Assembly (NCBI GenBank): GCA_011109175.1
Contig: RDEW01000002.1
Coordinates: 82,579-146,578 of the forward strand
Reading direction: 5' to 3'
Length of the DNA: 64,000 nt
From: Dicyema japonicum
Lineage: Eukaryota > Dicyemida > Rhombozoa > Dicyemidae
Part shown: piece by piece, positions 46,060-57,350 of the stretch
Layout: the number at the start of each line of letters is the position of its first letter
Numbering within the stretch: the first letter of the stretch is position 1
Translations under genes and position numbers: made by a program
Notes under the pieces: generated by a model
The model's database searches: none
The model's input: the letters and a program-made list of their open reading frames with translations, nothing else
Told to the model about the DNA's origin: nothing

Positions 46060-46270
46060 AGCCTTCTCCGCAACAGAGCCTGGTCAGTTGCTGTAGTTGA
46101 AAGTTTGAAGGGAAAGGCTATCGACACATTTTAAAAATGTAAATGCTATTATAAAATTAAATGTCAAGCCAGAGTACACACCAAGGAGAAGCATCATTTT
46201 TAAAAGTCAATAAACACAATCATGCTGGTGGTGCTGCTTATGTTAAATCTATGAGAATTACTCATGAGTA
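46060..46270 (+). pseudogene. FLYWCH-type zinc-finger fragment, unit 1
   Basis: It corresponds to the first half of 54350-54750: SVAVVESLKGKAIDTF in one frame, then LNVKPEYTP and KVNKHNHAGG with the His-x-His. The frame stops at ITHE followed by TAG. The same block is at ~50250-50470 in unit 2. Confidence 0.4.
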
Positions 46271-46659
46271 GTTCGAACTAAGTTAAAAAAGTTAAAATTT
46301 AATAATAGTTAATAAAATATTAAAATGATTTTTAACTATATTTTATTATAAAAAAACTTATAAATAAATGTATAATAACAAAATTATTAGGTTAAAAGTT
46401 AAAAGTTAAATTATTTTAACCTTATAATTTTTGATTTAATTTATATTTTTTTAATTATATTAATAATATATTTTGCCACTAAAATTTTTGGTTGACACAC
46501 CTAAGATAGCAATAATACCAAATTAATGCTAAGGCCATTGTAAAGTATTATCCTAAGAATTTATGATTCTTGAGGATGGTGCGCTATATTGTCGACTCTG
46601 TTTGTGTAACATAAATGCGAGAAAAGGCAAAAAAAGGCATTTTATAAATTCCCATCAAA

Positions 46660-47610
46660 ATAAATTTTGATTCACTCATATCGAGTGATCAAGGCTACGA
46701 TTAACGGAATTAGGATTGTGATGAACGCATTGAGGGATCAGAATGTTACTGATTTTGATTATACAGCTGACGGTCTTCTTGAGAATGGATACACGTTGTT
46801 AGATCTCGTGGATAATCGACTGGATGAGATAAAGGAGATGCATAGTGAGTTGTAGGATTCGTCTAAGCAGATTAAGCATCGAATGCTGGTTTTGGAAGAA
46901 GTAGACCCAATGTTGTTTGACTATGCAATGGATGTGACTGTATGATGAATATATATTCGGAGATTTAAAAAAATGGATGAACTTTTCGTCGATGACATGC
47001 GGGAAAATCTGTTCCTGCCGTCAGTTGATACTGTCAATGCGTTATGGACCAGATGGACATTTCTGAAAGGACTCTGGAGGATGCAGATATAAAACCTAAG
47101 AATATCAGGGGTATTGTGAAGCGGATTCGATGCTTTTGTGAAGAGAATGAACTTCCTTACGTGGAAGAGAATGTTTACACACGTGTGAGTCTTCAACAGT
47201 TGGAGGAGACATGGAAAATGATGATTAAGGCTTATAGTGAAGAAGGACTAAGCTGAGATTTTCAACGATTTGTGTGATTAAATTGACACGTGGTTGGAGG
47301 AGAGTTCAAAGTGTGCAAAACTAATTTCGGAAATGGAGGATATTGATGAGCAGTTGTTGGCTGTGAGGGATTTTGTTAGCAAAGTAAACGGATTTGAGGA
47401 CAAAATTGTGGAATCCGAGAATTCGCCGGATTATGGGTTGTGTCACTTTTAGTGTACGAGTGAAAATGATAGGGGATATGACATCCAGAGGATGAGGATA
47501 GACTTTAATGGACTGAGGAATAGGATGGAGAAGCTGTACTGTCAAGTGGAGAACAATGTCAAGGCTAATGAGAAAAAAGAAGCAGTGACTGAGGAACAAC
47601 GGAGTTAGTT
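46660..47610 (+). pseudogene. ACTN: alpha-actinin relic (spectrin repeats), unit 1
   Basis: Blocks read in order: YRVIKATINGIRIVMNALRD, DNRLDEIKEMHSEL, MLVLEEVDPMLFDYAMDV, KMDELFVDDMRENLFLPSVD, LEDADIKPKNIRGIVKRIRC, NVYTRVSLQQLEETWKMMI, IDTWLEESSKCAKLISEMED and QVENNVKANEKKEAVTEEQR. The last matches the junction between repeat 4 and the EF-hands of alpha-actinin (VENQI...ISQEQ). No actin-binding domain and no EF-hands are present. Breaks: TAA at the Asp-Lys of FNDLCD-IDTW, TAG after CHF, and a ~65-base deletion at AAGCT/GCT relative to unit 3. A spectrin chain is the alternative parent. Confidence 0.6.
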
Positions 47611-47940
47611 TAATTTTCTTTGATTTGTGATTCTGTTGGTTTGTATCATATTTGTTTAATATGATGTTAAACTAGTGAGTGCTATGTCGGACTGTTAGTA
47701 GGAATGGAGTATCAAAAACGAGAAGACGTTTCTTCCAATTTAGGGGTAACTTTTAGTCTACTCATTTGATTTATTAGTCTTGTAAGAATCTCTGCTCGTG
47801 TTATGGAAGGACTTCTGTGTGGTCTCAGAATGAACAAGATAGTATCGGCAGCCATGGGAATTAAAAATAAATTGTTAACCCTCCTTCATTAACACTTTGG
47901 AAGGTGGTGCCAAGGTCTCTCCTAAAAATTCTGCAAATTC

Positions 47941-48180
47941 ATGTCACATCTCAGAGATACCCCTGATCCGCTTATACTATTTGCACATCAGGTGGAGCTG
48001 GATGGGAATATTGAAGCATTTTTCTTATTCCAGGCTATCTTCGTTCGGACTTTCACACAAGAGTTTCGTTTAACCGATGATCGAATGCGCTTGTGCGGTA
48101 TTGATAGCCTCGCTCTCGCTATCTCCGCAGAACATATTTTGATTAAGAACCGATGTCTCAGATTCATTGCGATATCTTAA
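47941..48180 (+). other. open frame conserved in all three tandem units
   Basis: The 79-codon frame ending RLCGIDSLALAISAEHILIK then NRCLRFIAIS is kept with only a few changes at 52012-52284 and 55955-56239, even though flanking frames in unit 2 are broken. The sequence is hydrophobic and resembles no family I know. High identity of young duplicates explains most of this conservation, so it is not proof of coding. Confidence 0.25.
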
Positions 48181-50049
48181 AGGGACAGATCACCTGACGG
48201 AGCATCAACTAGACTTCACTAAAATGATCGAGTTTCCGTACCATCTCTTTGGGCCAGAAATCAGTGGAATTCTATTCAAGATATAAGAAGTTCAGTATTG
48301 GCAATCGATGGAACTCTTACAAAGAATGACTAATGCAGAGCTTTTCAAAAAATAATTCTCGCGCACACTAATCGTAAAAAAAATATCCACGGCACACATT
48401 AAACTAAGTACAAAAATTGGTAATTTAATGCCCAAATTTTTATTAATAAACAAATGAATTCTTAATTATTATTGTTTTGCATATATCATCAATTTCAGGT
48501 CGAATGGTTGACAAAGGCACCCGCATTTCAGCACAAATCGACGAGAAACAGTATTATCTGACAAAGGTATCTTCATTATTTTTTGTCATATTTATGACCA
48601 AACATAGTCCAAGCAATAATACGACAAGCAGGGATTATCAAGTTTTCGCCAATAATGTGAAATTTTAGTTGTTTTGCTATCAATTCTGAGATCAGGTATG
48701 AACATTTCAATGATTCTTTGTGTTTAAAAAAGTTTAACTGAACATCATTTGACTAGATCTACGATTCATAGTAAAAACTAAATAATACTTGTGTTGTTTT
48801 TTCAATGGATAAAATAATCCACAGATTTTTCGGAATAGTCCGGATGCTTGGAAGTACCATAGCATAATCTGCCTAAACTTCCGTGCAAATTAGACATTTA
48901 GGTAATTTATTTTTATCTTTGTATATAAATCCAAATGACAAATAAGAATCTTTATAAGAACGACGAACTGATTACCCATAAGCATGTTGATGCGCACGTT
49001 TTAAAAAATTAATAAATAATGGTTAACCAATGTAAATGTCATTTAATGTATAATAAAAAAATGATTATTTTAATTTTAGTAATTATTTTATTCGTTTATC
49101 TTTTTAAATTAATTAGGTCAAAAAATGTAAGCCGCCCAGTACGAGCTTGTGTGGGCACGAGGGAGGAGCACCGAGAAAGGATGAGGATTTGGTGAAACAC
49201 ATCGGGATCACGTGATAGTTAGTTTTGTTTTATCGTGGACTTGGGTGTTAAATAAATAAATAATTCGAGCTTCTGCTCAACTAGAGTCTTTCGCTGGCAT
49301 CTATTCAAGCAAGTCTTTGTCCGATTTTAGAAAGAAATGTGTTAGTCTTTCTCCCACAACCCAGAAGTCTGTTGTCGATTCCAGTTAAAGGCTCCACTTT
49401 CTTGAATTTCTGTAGTCAAACACCTTAAAACCTCGTTTTTGGAATAAATAGTCCTTGTGTTGACGTATTATTCGATGAACCTCAACGACTTTAAATAATG
49501 ATATAATAAACATTAGATTTATCATAGTCATTCATGTCATGGACAAAAAACTCAATACTTAGCTTGTTAACTTCCCCAGGCTCTCAATGAAATCATGTGC
49601 TACAATACAAATTCACCAGTACATTCTTCGTTGTCACCATCGGTATCTCCCATGTCATTTCGTGCATTTCTTTATTGCCGATTTTTGAGAAATAGCGGAA
49701 ATTTCAAATTCCATTAAGCAGGTTGTAACCGGTAAATTCATCGCGGTTAAATCAAGGGACCACGTGCCTGGGTTTCTAGATAGAAGAGGTCGAAATATTG
49801 ATTTTTACGTTACAGTTAAAATGCGATTTTTGAGACTATTTCGACAATAGAGTCACATGATGAAAATGGAAGAGAGGACCTATTTCTCTACCTCTCTTGA
49901 GAAACGGAAGCCTCTTTCAGTAGATGACGTAAGCCTCCAATTCATTATTGAGGTTGCTTTTCTTGTCTTTCTAGCTGCCATCTGAAAATACACTATGGTT
50001 AATTTTCAATGGTTTCTTTTAAAAAAAATCATTATATATAATTGTGTAT

Positions 50050-50232
50050 CTTTTATTGAAAAAGCATATCCCCTGACGATTTGCAAGGAGATACGTTCAA
50101 TGAGCCAGCTACTATCGTTATTCTTCTTTGCGATGAGCAAGCCGATCTTGTTTAGCAGGGTCAGTGGCCTGCTTCCAATGACTTCTGTCGTTTCGACCGC
50201 CACTGGTTCGAATATGAATTGTCCTCCAAGAC
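50050..50232 (-). mobile_element. RLE-family LINE, 3' end fragment in unit 2
   Basis: Same fragment as 45840-46040: AVETTEVIGSRPLTLLNKIG, then WLIERISLQIVRGYAFS. It differs by a few substitutions. Confidence 0.75.
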
Positions 50233-50859
50233 ATTTGTATTTTTTATCTTTAAGGTCTCAGCCTTCTCCGCAACAGAGCCTGGTCAGTTGCTGTAGTTGA
50301 AAGTTTGAAGGGAGAGAGGCTATCGACACATTTTAAAAATGTAAATGCTATTATAAAATTAAATGTCAAGCCAGAGTACACACCAAGAGGAGACATCATT
50401 TTTAAAAGTCAATAAACACAATCATGCTGGTGGTGCTGCTTATGTTAAATCTATGGAGAATTACTCATGAGTAGTTCGAAACTAAGTTAAAAAAGTTAAA
50501 ATTTATAATAGTAATAATAATTATTAAAATGATTTTAACTATATTTTATTATAAAAAACTTATAAATAAATGTAATAAACAAAATTATTTAGGTAAAAGT
50601 TAAAGTTAAAATTATTTAACCTATAATTTTTGATTAATTATTTTTTTTAATTAACTAATAAATATATTTTGCCACTAAAATTTTGGTTGACACACCTAAG
50701 ATAGCAAAATAATACCAAATAAAGCTAAGGCATTGTAAAGTATTATCTAAAAGATTATGATTCTTGAGGATGGTGCGCTATATTGTCGCTCTGTTTGTGT
50801 ACATAAAATGCGAGAAAGCAAAAAAAGGCATTTTATAAATTCCCATCAAAAAATTTTGA

Positions 50860-51740
50860 TTCACTCATATCGAGTGATCAAGGCTACGATGTAACGGAAT
50901 TAGGATTGTGATGAACGCATGAGGGATCAGAAGTTACTGTTTTGATTATACAGCTGACGTCTTGAAATGGATACACGTTGTTAGATCTCGTTGGAAATCG
51001 ACGGATGGATAAAGGAGATGCATAGTAAGTTGTAGGATTCGTCTAAGCAGATTAAGCATCGAATGCTGGTTTGGAAGAAGTAGACCCAATGTTGTTTGAC
51101 TATGCAATGGATGTGACTGTATGATGAATATATATTCGGAGATTTAAAAAAATGGATGAACTTTTCGTCGATGACATGCGGGAAATTTCTGCCGTCAGTT
51201 GATACTGTCAATGCGTTTATGGACAGATGGGAAAGGACTCTGAGGATGCAGATATAAACCTAAGAATATCAGGGGTATTTGAAGCGGATTCGATGCTTTT
51301 GTGAAGAGAATGAACTTCCTTACGTGGAAGAGAATGTTACACACGTGTGAGTCTTCAACAGTTAGGAGACATGGAAAATGAGATAGGTTATAGTGAAAGA
51401 AGGACTAAGCTGAGATTTCAACGATTGTGTGATTAAATTGACACGTGTTGAGGAGAGTTCAAAGTGTGCAGAACTAATTTCGGAAATGGAGGATATTGAG
51501 AGCAGTTGGCTGTGAGGGATTTTGTTAGCAAGTAAACGGATTGAGGAAAATTGTGGAATCCGAGAATTTCGCCGGATATGGTTGTGTCACTTTAGTGTAC
51601 GAGTGAAAATGATAGGGGGTAGACATCCAGGATGAGGATAACTTTAATGACTGAGGAAATGGATGGAGAGCTGTACTGTAATGGAGAACAAGTTCAAGGC
51701 TATTGAAAAAAGAAGCAGTGATGAGGAACAACGGAGTTAG
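50860..51740 (+). pseudogene. ACTN: alpha-actinin relic, unit 2
   Basis: Colinear with 46660-47610 but with dozens of single-base deletions, so that no frame survives for more than a few dozen codons. The terminal gaggaacaacggagttag is intact. It shares the ~65-base deletion of unit 1. Confidence 0.6.
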
Positions 51741-54129
51741 TTTAATTTTCTTTTGATTGTGATTCTGTGGATTGTATCATATTTGTAATATGATGTTACT
51801 AGTGATGCTATGTCGGACTGTTAGAGGATGGAGTATCAAAAACGAGAGAACGTTTCTTCCAATTTAGGGTAATTTTAGTCTACTCATTTGATTTATTAGT
51901 CTTGTAAGAATCTTGCTCGTGTTATGGAAGGACTTCTGTGTGGTTCAGAATGACAAGATAGTATCGCAGCCATGGAATTAAAAATAAATCGTTAACCTCA
52001 TTTATTAACACTTGGAAGTGTGCAAGGTCTCCTTAAAAATTCTGCTAATTCATGTCACATCTTCAGAGATACCTGATCCGCTATACTATTTGCACATCAG
52101 GAGCTGGATGGGAATATTGAAGCATTTTCTTATTCCAGGCTATCTTCGTTCGGACTTACACACAAGAGTTTCGTTTACCGATGATCGAATGCGCTTGTGC
52201 GGTATTGATAGCCTCGCTCTCGCTATCTCCGCAGGACATATTTTGATTAAGAACCGATGTCTCAGATTCATTGCGATATCTTAAAGGGACAGAACACCTG
52301 ACGGAGCATCAACTAGACTTCACTAAATGACCGAGTTTCCGTACCATCTCTTTGGGCAGAAATCAGTGAATTCTATTCAAGATATAAGAAGTTCAGTATT
52401 GGCAACGATGAACTCTTACAAAGAATGACTAATGCAGAGCTTTTCAAAAAATAATTCTCGCGGCACACTAATCGTAAAAAAATAATCCACGCACACATTA
52501 ACTAAGTAAAAAATTGGTAATTTAATGCCCAAATTATTAATAAACAAATGAATTCTTAATTATTATTGTTTTTGCATATATCATCAATTTCAGTCGAATG
52601 GTTGACAAAGCACCCGCATTTCAGCACAAATCCGACGAGAACAGTATTATCTGACAAAGGTATCTTCATTATTTGTTCATATTTATGACCAAACATAGTC
52701 CAAGCAATAATACGACAAGCAGGATTATCAAGTTTTCGCCAATAATTGAAATTTTAGTTGTTTTGCTATCAATTCTGAGATCAGTATGAACATTTCAATG
52801 ATTCCTTTGTGTTTAAAAAAGTTTAACTGAACATCATTTGACTAGATCTACGATTCATAGTAAAACTAATAATACTTGTGTTTTTTCAAATGATAAATAA
52901 TCCACAGATTTTCGGAATAGTCCGATGCTTGGAAGTACCATAGCATAATCTGCCTAAACTTCCGTGCAAATTAGACATTTAGGTAATTTATTTTATCTTT
53001 GTATATAAATCCAAATGACAAATAAGAATCTTTATAAGAACGACGAACTGATTTACCCATAAGCATGTTGATGCGCACGTTTTAAAAAATTAATAAATAA
53101 TGGTTAACCAATGTAAATGATTTAATGTATAATAAAAAATGATTATTTTAATTTTAGTAATTATTTAATTCGTTTATCTTTTTAAATTAATTAGGTCAAA
53201 ATGTAGCCGCCCAGTACGAGCTTGTGTGGGCACGAGGGAGGAGCACCGAGAAAGGAATGAGGATTTTGGTGAAAACATCGGGATCACGTGATAGTTAGTT
53301 TTGTTTTATCGTGGACTTGGGTGTTAAATAAATAAATAATTCGAGCTTCTGCCTCAACTAGAGTCTTTCGCTGGCATCTATTCAAGCAAGTCTTTGTCCG
53401 ATTTTAGAAAGAAATGTGTTAGTCTTTCTCCCACAACCCAGAAGTCTGTTGTCGATTCCAGTTAAAGGCTCCACTTTCTTGGATTTCTGTAGTCAAACAG
53501 CTTAAAACCTCATTTTTGGAAATAAATAGTCCTTGTGTTGACGTATTATTCGATGAACCTCAACGACTTTAAATAATGATGTAATAAACATTATATTTAT
53601 CATAGTCATTCATGTTATGGACAAAAAACTCAATACTTAGCTTGTTAACTTCTACAGGCTCTCAATGAAATCATGTGCTACAATACAAATTCACTAATAC
53701 ATTCTTTGTTGTCAGCATCGGTATCTCCCATGTCATTTCGTGCATTTCTTTATTGCCGCTATTTTCTGACAAAATAGCGGAAATTTTCAATTCCATCAAG
53801 CAGATTGTAACCGGTAAATTCATCGCGGTTAAATCAAGGGACCACGTGCCTGGGTTTCTAGATAGAAGAGGTCGAAATTTTGATTTTTATTATAGTTAAA
53901 ATGCGATTTTTGAGACTAATTCGACAATAGGAGTCACATGATGAAAATGGGAGAGAGGACCTATTTCTCTACCTCTCTTTATAAGCGGAAGCCTCTCTTC
54001 AGTAGATGACGTAAGCCTCCAATTCATTATTGAGGTTGCTTTTCTTGTCTTTTTAGCTGCCATCTGAAAATACACTATTGGCTAATTTTCAATGGTTTCT
54101 TTTAAAAAAATCATTATATGTAATTGTGT

Positions 54130-54310
54130 TTTTTTTATTGAAAAAGCATTTCCCCTGACGATTTGCAAGGAGATACGTTCAATGAGCCAGCTCTATTCGT
54201 TTTCTTCTTCGCGATGAGCAAGCCGATCTTGTTTAGCAGGGTCAGTGACCTGCTTCCAATGATTCCTGTCGTTTCAACCGCCACTGGTTCGAATATGAAT
54301 TGTCCTCCAA
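54130..54310 (-). mobile_element. RLE-family LINE, 3' end fragment in unit 3
   Basis: Same fragment as 45840-46040, recognisable by the agatacgttcaatgagccagc block on the plus strand and the AVETTGIIGSRSLTLLNKIG translation on the minus strand. Confidence 0.75.
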
Positions 54311-54349
54311 GACATTTGTATTTTTTATTTTAAGGTCTCAGCCTTCTCC

Positions 54350-54750
54350 GCAACAGAGCCTGGTCAGTTGCTGTAGTTGAAAGGTTGGAGGGAAAAAGGC
54401 TATCGACACATTTTAAAAATGTAAATGCTATTATAAAATTAAATGTCAAGCCAGAGTACACACCAAGGGAGACATCATTTTTAAAAGTCAATGAGCACAA
54501 TCATGCTGGTGGATCTTCTTATGTTAAATCTATGAGAATTACTCATGAGATAAAAAAGAGCTCTTGAATCACAAGAAAATCCGCATCTTATTACAACTGA
54601 AGTGTGTGTAGGTTTGCCACTGGAGGTTTCTGCCCGACTACCGGCAACTTCTTTTATTAAAAGGAACATTAGAATCTGAAACTATTTAGAAGCTCAAGCT
54701 CCTCCCAATCCACTTAACAGACCAATCAAGAATACTCTTAGCATAGACTA
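54350..54750 (+). pseudogene. FLYWCH-type / MULE-linked zinc-finger fragment, longest copy
   Basis: The frame 54385-54567 contains LNVKPEYTPRETSFLKVNEH then NHAGGSSYVKSMRITHEIK. After a one-base shift it continues RALESQENPHLITTEVCVGL, PLEVSARLPATSFIKRNIRI and later APPNPLNRPI. An EHNHA His pair, a basic ITHEIK helix, then the LP-x-x-x-S-x-K-R-x-I-R block and an NP motif is the order seen in FLYWCH proteins and the MULE transposases derived from or related to them. Only this third tandem unit keeps the second half. Confidence 0.5.
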
Positions 54751-55149
54751 GTTTGACCTTTAGTTTAATCGATAATACACAATTTTCTATCACTTTAACC
54801 AATACACACACCCACGAGGTGCATAACCTTGATTAGAACTTAACACTTGTGGAGAATTGAATTTTTCGATTTTTTTATCTTTGGGATTCGCACACGTGAC
54901 TCATATCGTCGAATTAAACTCCAAAATCAAATTTTAACTACCAAAGGAAAATAAGCTCATGACCTTCATTCACAAACATGCAATAAACTCCACATCGTTT
55001 TCATCTGGAAACTAGGATATTAAAATTATGACTTTCTGGGAAGCCACAAAAAGCATATGCTCGCAAAAGTGGGCAAGTCCTGGAATGTAATGTGGTTCGT
55101 AGAATGATCCTATAATTAATGATAAGGTTACCAATGCCCACGGAACTTA

Positions 55150-55666
55150 CTTCCATGGAAGAGAATGTTTACACACGTGTGAGTATTCAACAGTTGGAGG
55201 AGACATGGGAAATGATAATTGAGGCTTATCATGATAAAAGGACTAAGCTTTTGCGGGATTTGAGTGAACGGGAGAAGGATATTTAACTTATTATTATTGT
55301 AGACTCGCGGCTGAGATTTTCAACGATTTGTGTGATTAAATTGACACGTGGTTGGAGGAGAGTTCAAAGTGTGCAAAACTAATTTCGGAAATGGAGGATA
55401 TTGATGAGCAGTTGTTGGCTGTGAGGGATTTTGTTAGCAAAGTAAACGGATTTGAGGACAAAATTGTGGAATCCGAGAATTCGCCGGAGTATGGGTTGTG
55501 TCACTTTCAGTGTACGAGTGAAAATGATAGGGGATATGACATCCAGAGGATGAGGATAGACTTTAATGGACTGAGGAATAGGATGGAGAAGCTGTACTGT
55601 CAAGTGGAGAACAATGTCAAGGCTAATGAGAAAAAAGAAGCAGTGACTGAGGAACAACGGAGTTAG
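55150..55666 (+). pseudogene. ACTN: alpha-actinin relic, unit 3 (best-preserved 3' part)
   Basis: It retains the block missing from units 1 and 2, KRTKLLRDLSEREKD, followed by a TAG-ended AT-rich stretch that looks like a former intron, then RLAAEIFNDLCD, a TAA shared with unit 1, and an open frame to 55666 without the unit-1 stop (CHFQCTSEND instead of CHF-stop). The repeats upstream of NVYTRVS are absent here. Confidence 0.6.
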
Positions 55667-56394
55667 TTTAATTTTCTTTGATTTGTGATTCTGTTGGTTT
55701 GTATCATATTTGTTTAATATGATGTTAAACTAGTGAGTGCTATGTCGGATTGTTAGTAGGAATGGAGTATCAAAAACGAGAAGACGTTTCTTCCAATTTA
55801 GGGGTAACTTTAAGTCTACTCATTTGATTTATTAGTCTTGTAAGAATCTCTGCTCGTGTTATGGAAGGACTTCTGTGTGGTCTCAGAATGAACAAGATAG
55901 TATCGGCAGTCATGGGAATTAAAAATAAATTGTTAACCCTCCTTCATTAACACTTTGGAAGGTGGTGCCAAGGTCTCTCCTAAAAATTCTGCAAATTCAT
56001 GTCACATCCTCAGAGATACCCCTGATCCGCTTATACTATTTGCACATCAGGTGGAGCTGGATGGGAATATTGAAGCATTTTTCTTATTCCAGGCTATCTT
56101 CGTTCGGACTTACACACAAGAGTTTCGTTTAACCGATGATCGAATGCGCTTGTGCGGTATTAATAGCCTCGCTCTCGCTTTCTCCGCAGAACATATTTTG
56201 ATTAAGAACCGATGTCTCAGATTCATTGTGATATCTTAAAGGGACAGATCACCTGACGGAGCATCAACTAGACTTCACTAAAATGATCGAGTTTCCGTAC
56301 CATCCCCCTGGGACAGAAATCAGTGGAATTCTATTCAAGATATAAGAAGTTCAGTTTTGGCAATCGATGGAACTTTTACAAAGAATGACTAATG

Positions 56395-57350
56395 GAATGA
56401 GGGAGAGAGTATAGTAGATGAACTGGATAAGAATCTCTGTAATCAGGAGTGGAAGAATAACGTTAATATGTTTTCCATAATAACTCAATTATACACGGAT
56501 TAATTAAACTTTGTTAATTTTTAGATTTTTTTACTTATTTTTTCATAGATTTGATGGTCTCTGTTTTTTCCAACTAAAACATCTGTACCGAACCATGTCC
56601 AGATCTCAATTTCCCTTATTTCGGCGGTATCAAAGGTTTTTGAAAGAAACGAATTGAACCTAAATTTTCTGGCATTTTAACTTTCCGAATCATAACATGA
56701 CTTTTGTCCCATCCACTTGATAACTTCAAACCTCTTCACTTTGATGCAATTTTTTGTCGATAATTTAGAAAAATTCCTAATCCTCTGATGGCTCTAATTG
56801 ACCTAACAAAAATATTTAACCGCATTTCTCGTGTGATCCTTCCCAACAAAATTAAATCCTCCACTATTCTTCCCTTTTGGGAGCCCTGACAAACAACTTT
56901 TGGGAGACTTTCACCTATGTTACTTTGATGATTTAATATTTGAATTGAGGCTAAAATTATAAATATTCAATAATTTCAGATAATGCTAGAATCACATTAA
57001 TCTTCTGCTTTTTGAAATAACAAAGAAACCATCGGTCTCAAGGACAATCAGAGTGAGACTCGCACGTCTAGGTGCGGACATAATCCATCTATGTGTGGAA
57101 GAAATGTTCGAGATCTCTTTACTTGTACTCAATGTGTGAAAGATCACTTTTGAAACCTGACATAGAGGTCCGTAGAGAATCTGGGGTCAACAATTTAATT
57201 ATCATTTCACAAAGAGAGATAGATCATATGACAACTTCAAGTAACCAATGGGGGATCGAATGTAAAATACTTGATTTTGTCTAACATAAGAAGATTACTA
57301 TTTCTAATTAAAGGAATAAAAAAGTAACCCAAATTGCCCATAAATTAAAA
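56395..57350. other. stretch without a called gene
   Basis: A minus frame at ~56880-56760 reads GRIVEDLILLGRITREMRLN and may be an exon of something unrecognised. The rest is AT-rich. The last ~50 bases are the 3' flank of the LAMP-like gene. Confidence 0.3.

Larger units (their letters stand above)
44935..49132 (+). repeat. tandem segmental duplication, unit 1 (4.2 kb)
   Basis: The unit begins cgcccagtacgagcttgtgt and runs to ttaattaggtcaaaaaatg, where the same start recurs. It contains a LINE tail, two RLE-family fragments (-), a FLYWCH-like fragment, an alpha-actinin relic and two open frames kept in all copies (45400-45654 and 47941-48180). Copies are head to tail. Confidence 0.95.
49133..53207 (+). 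repeat. tandem segmental duplication, unit 2 (4.1 kb)
   Basis: It is colinear with unit 1 over its whole length. From the start to ~50450 it is nearly identical; between ~50450 and ~53000 it is peppered with single-base deletions relative to units 1 and 3, with few substitutions. Confidence 0.95.
53208..56394 (+). repeat. tandem segmental duplication, unit 3 (partial, 3.2 kb)
   Basis: It is colinear with unit 1 from its start to ~54548. It then carries ~590 bases of its own in place of ~880 bases of unit 1, and is colinear again from ~55140 to 56394, where it stops ~750 bases short of the unit end. Confidence 0.93.

Noticed and set aside
49995-50300. A 101-codon plus-strand frame in tandem unit 2
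   Set aside because: It is antisense to the RLE-family LINE terminus, and the equivalent frame is not open in unit 1.
44935-56394. Three separate functional copies of an alpha-actinin-like gene
   Set aside because: All copies lack the actin-binding and EF-hand parts and share a nonsense codon; they are relics amplified by segmental duplication.
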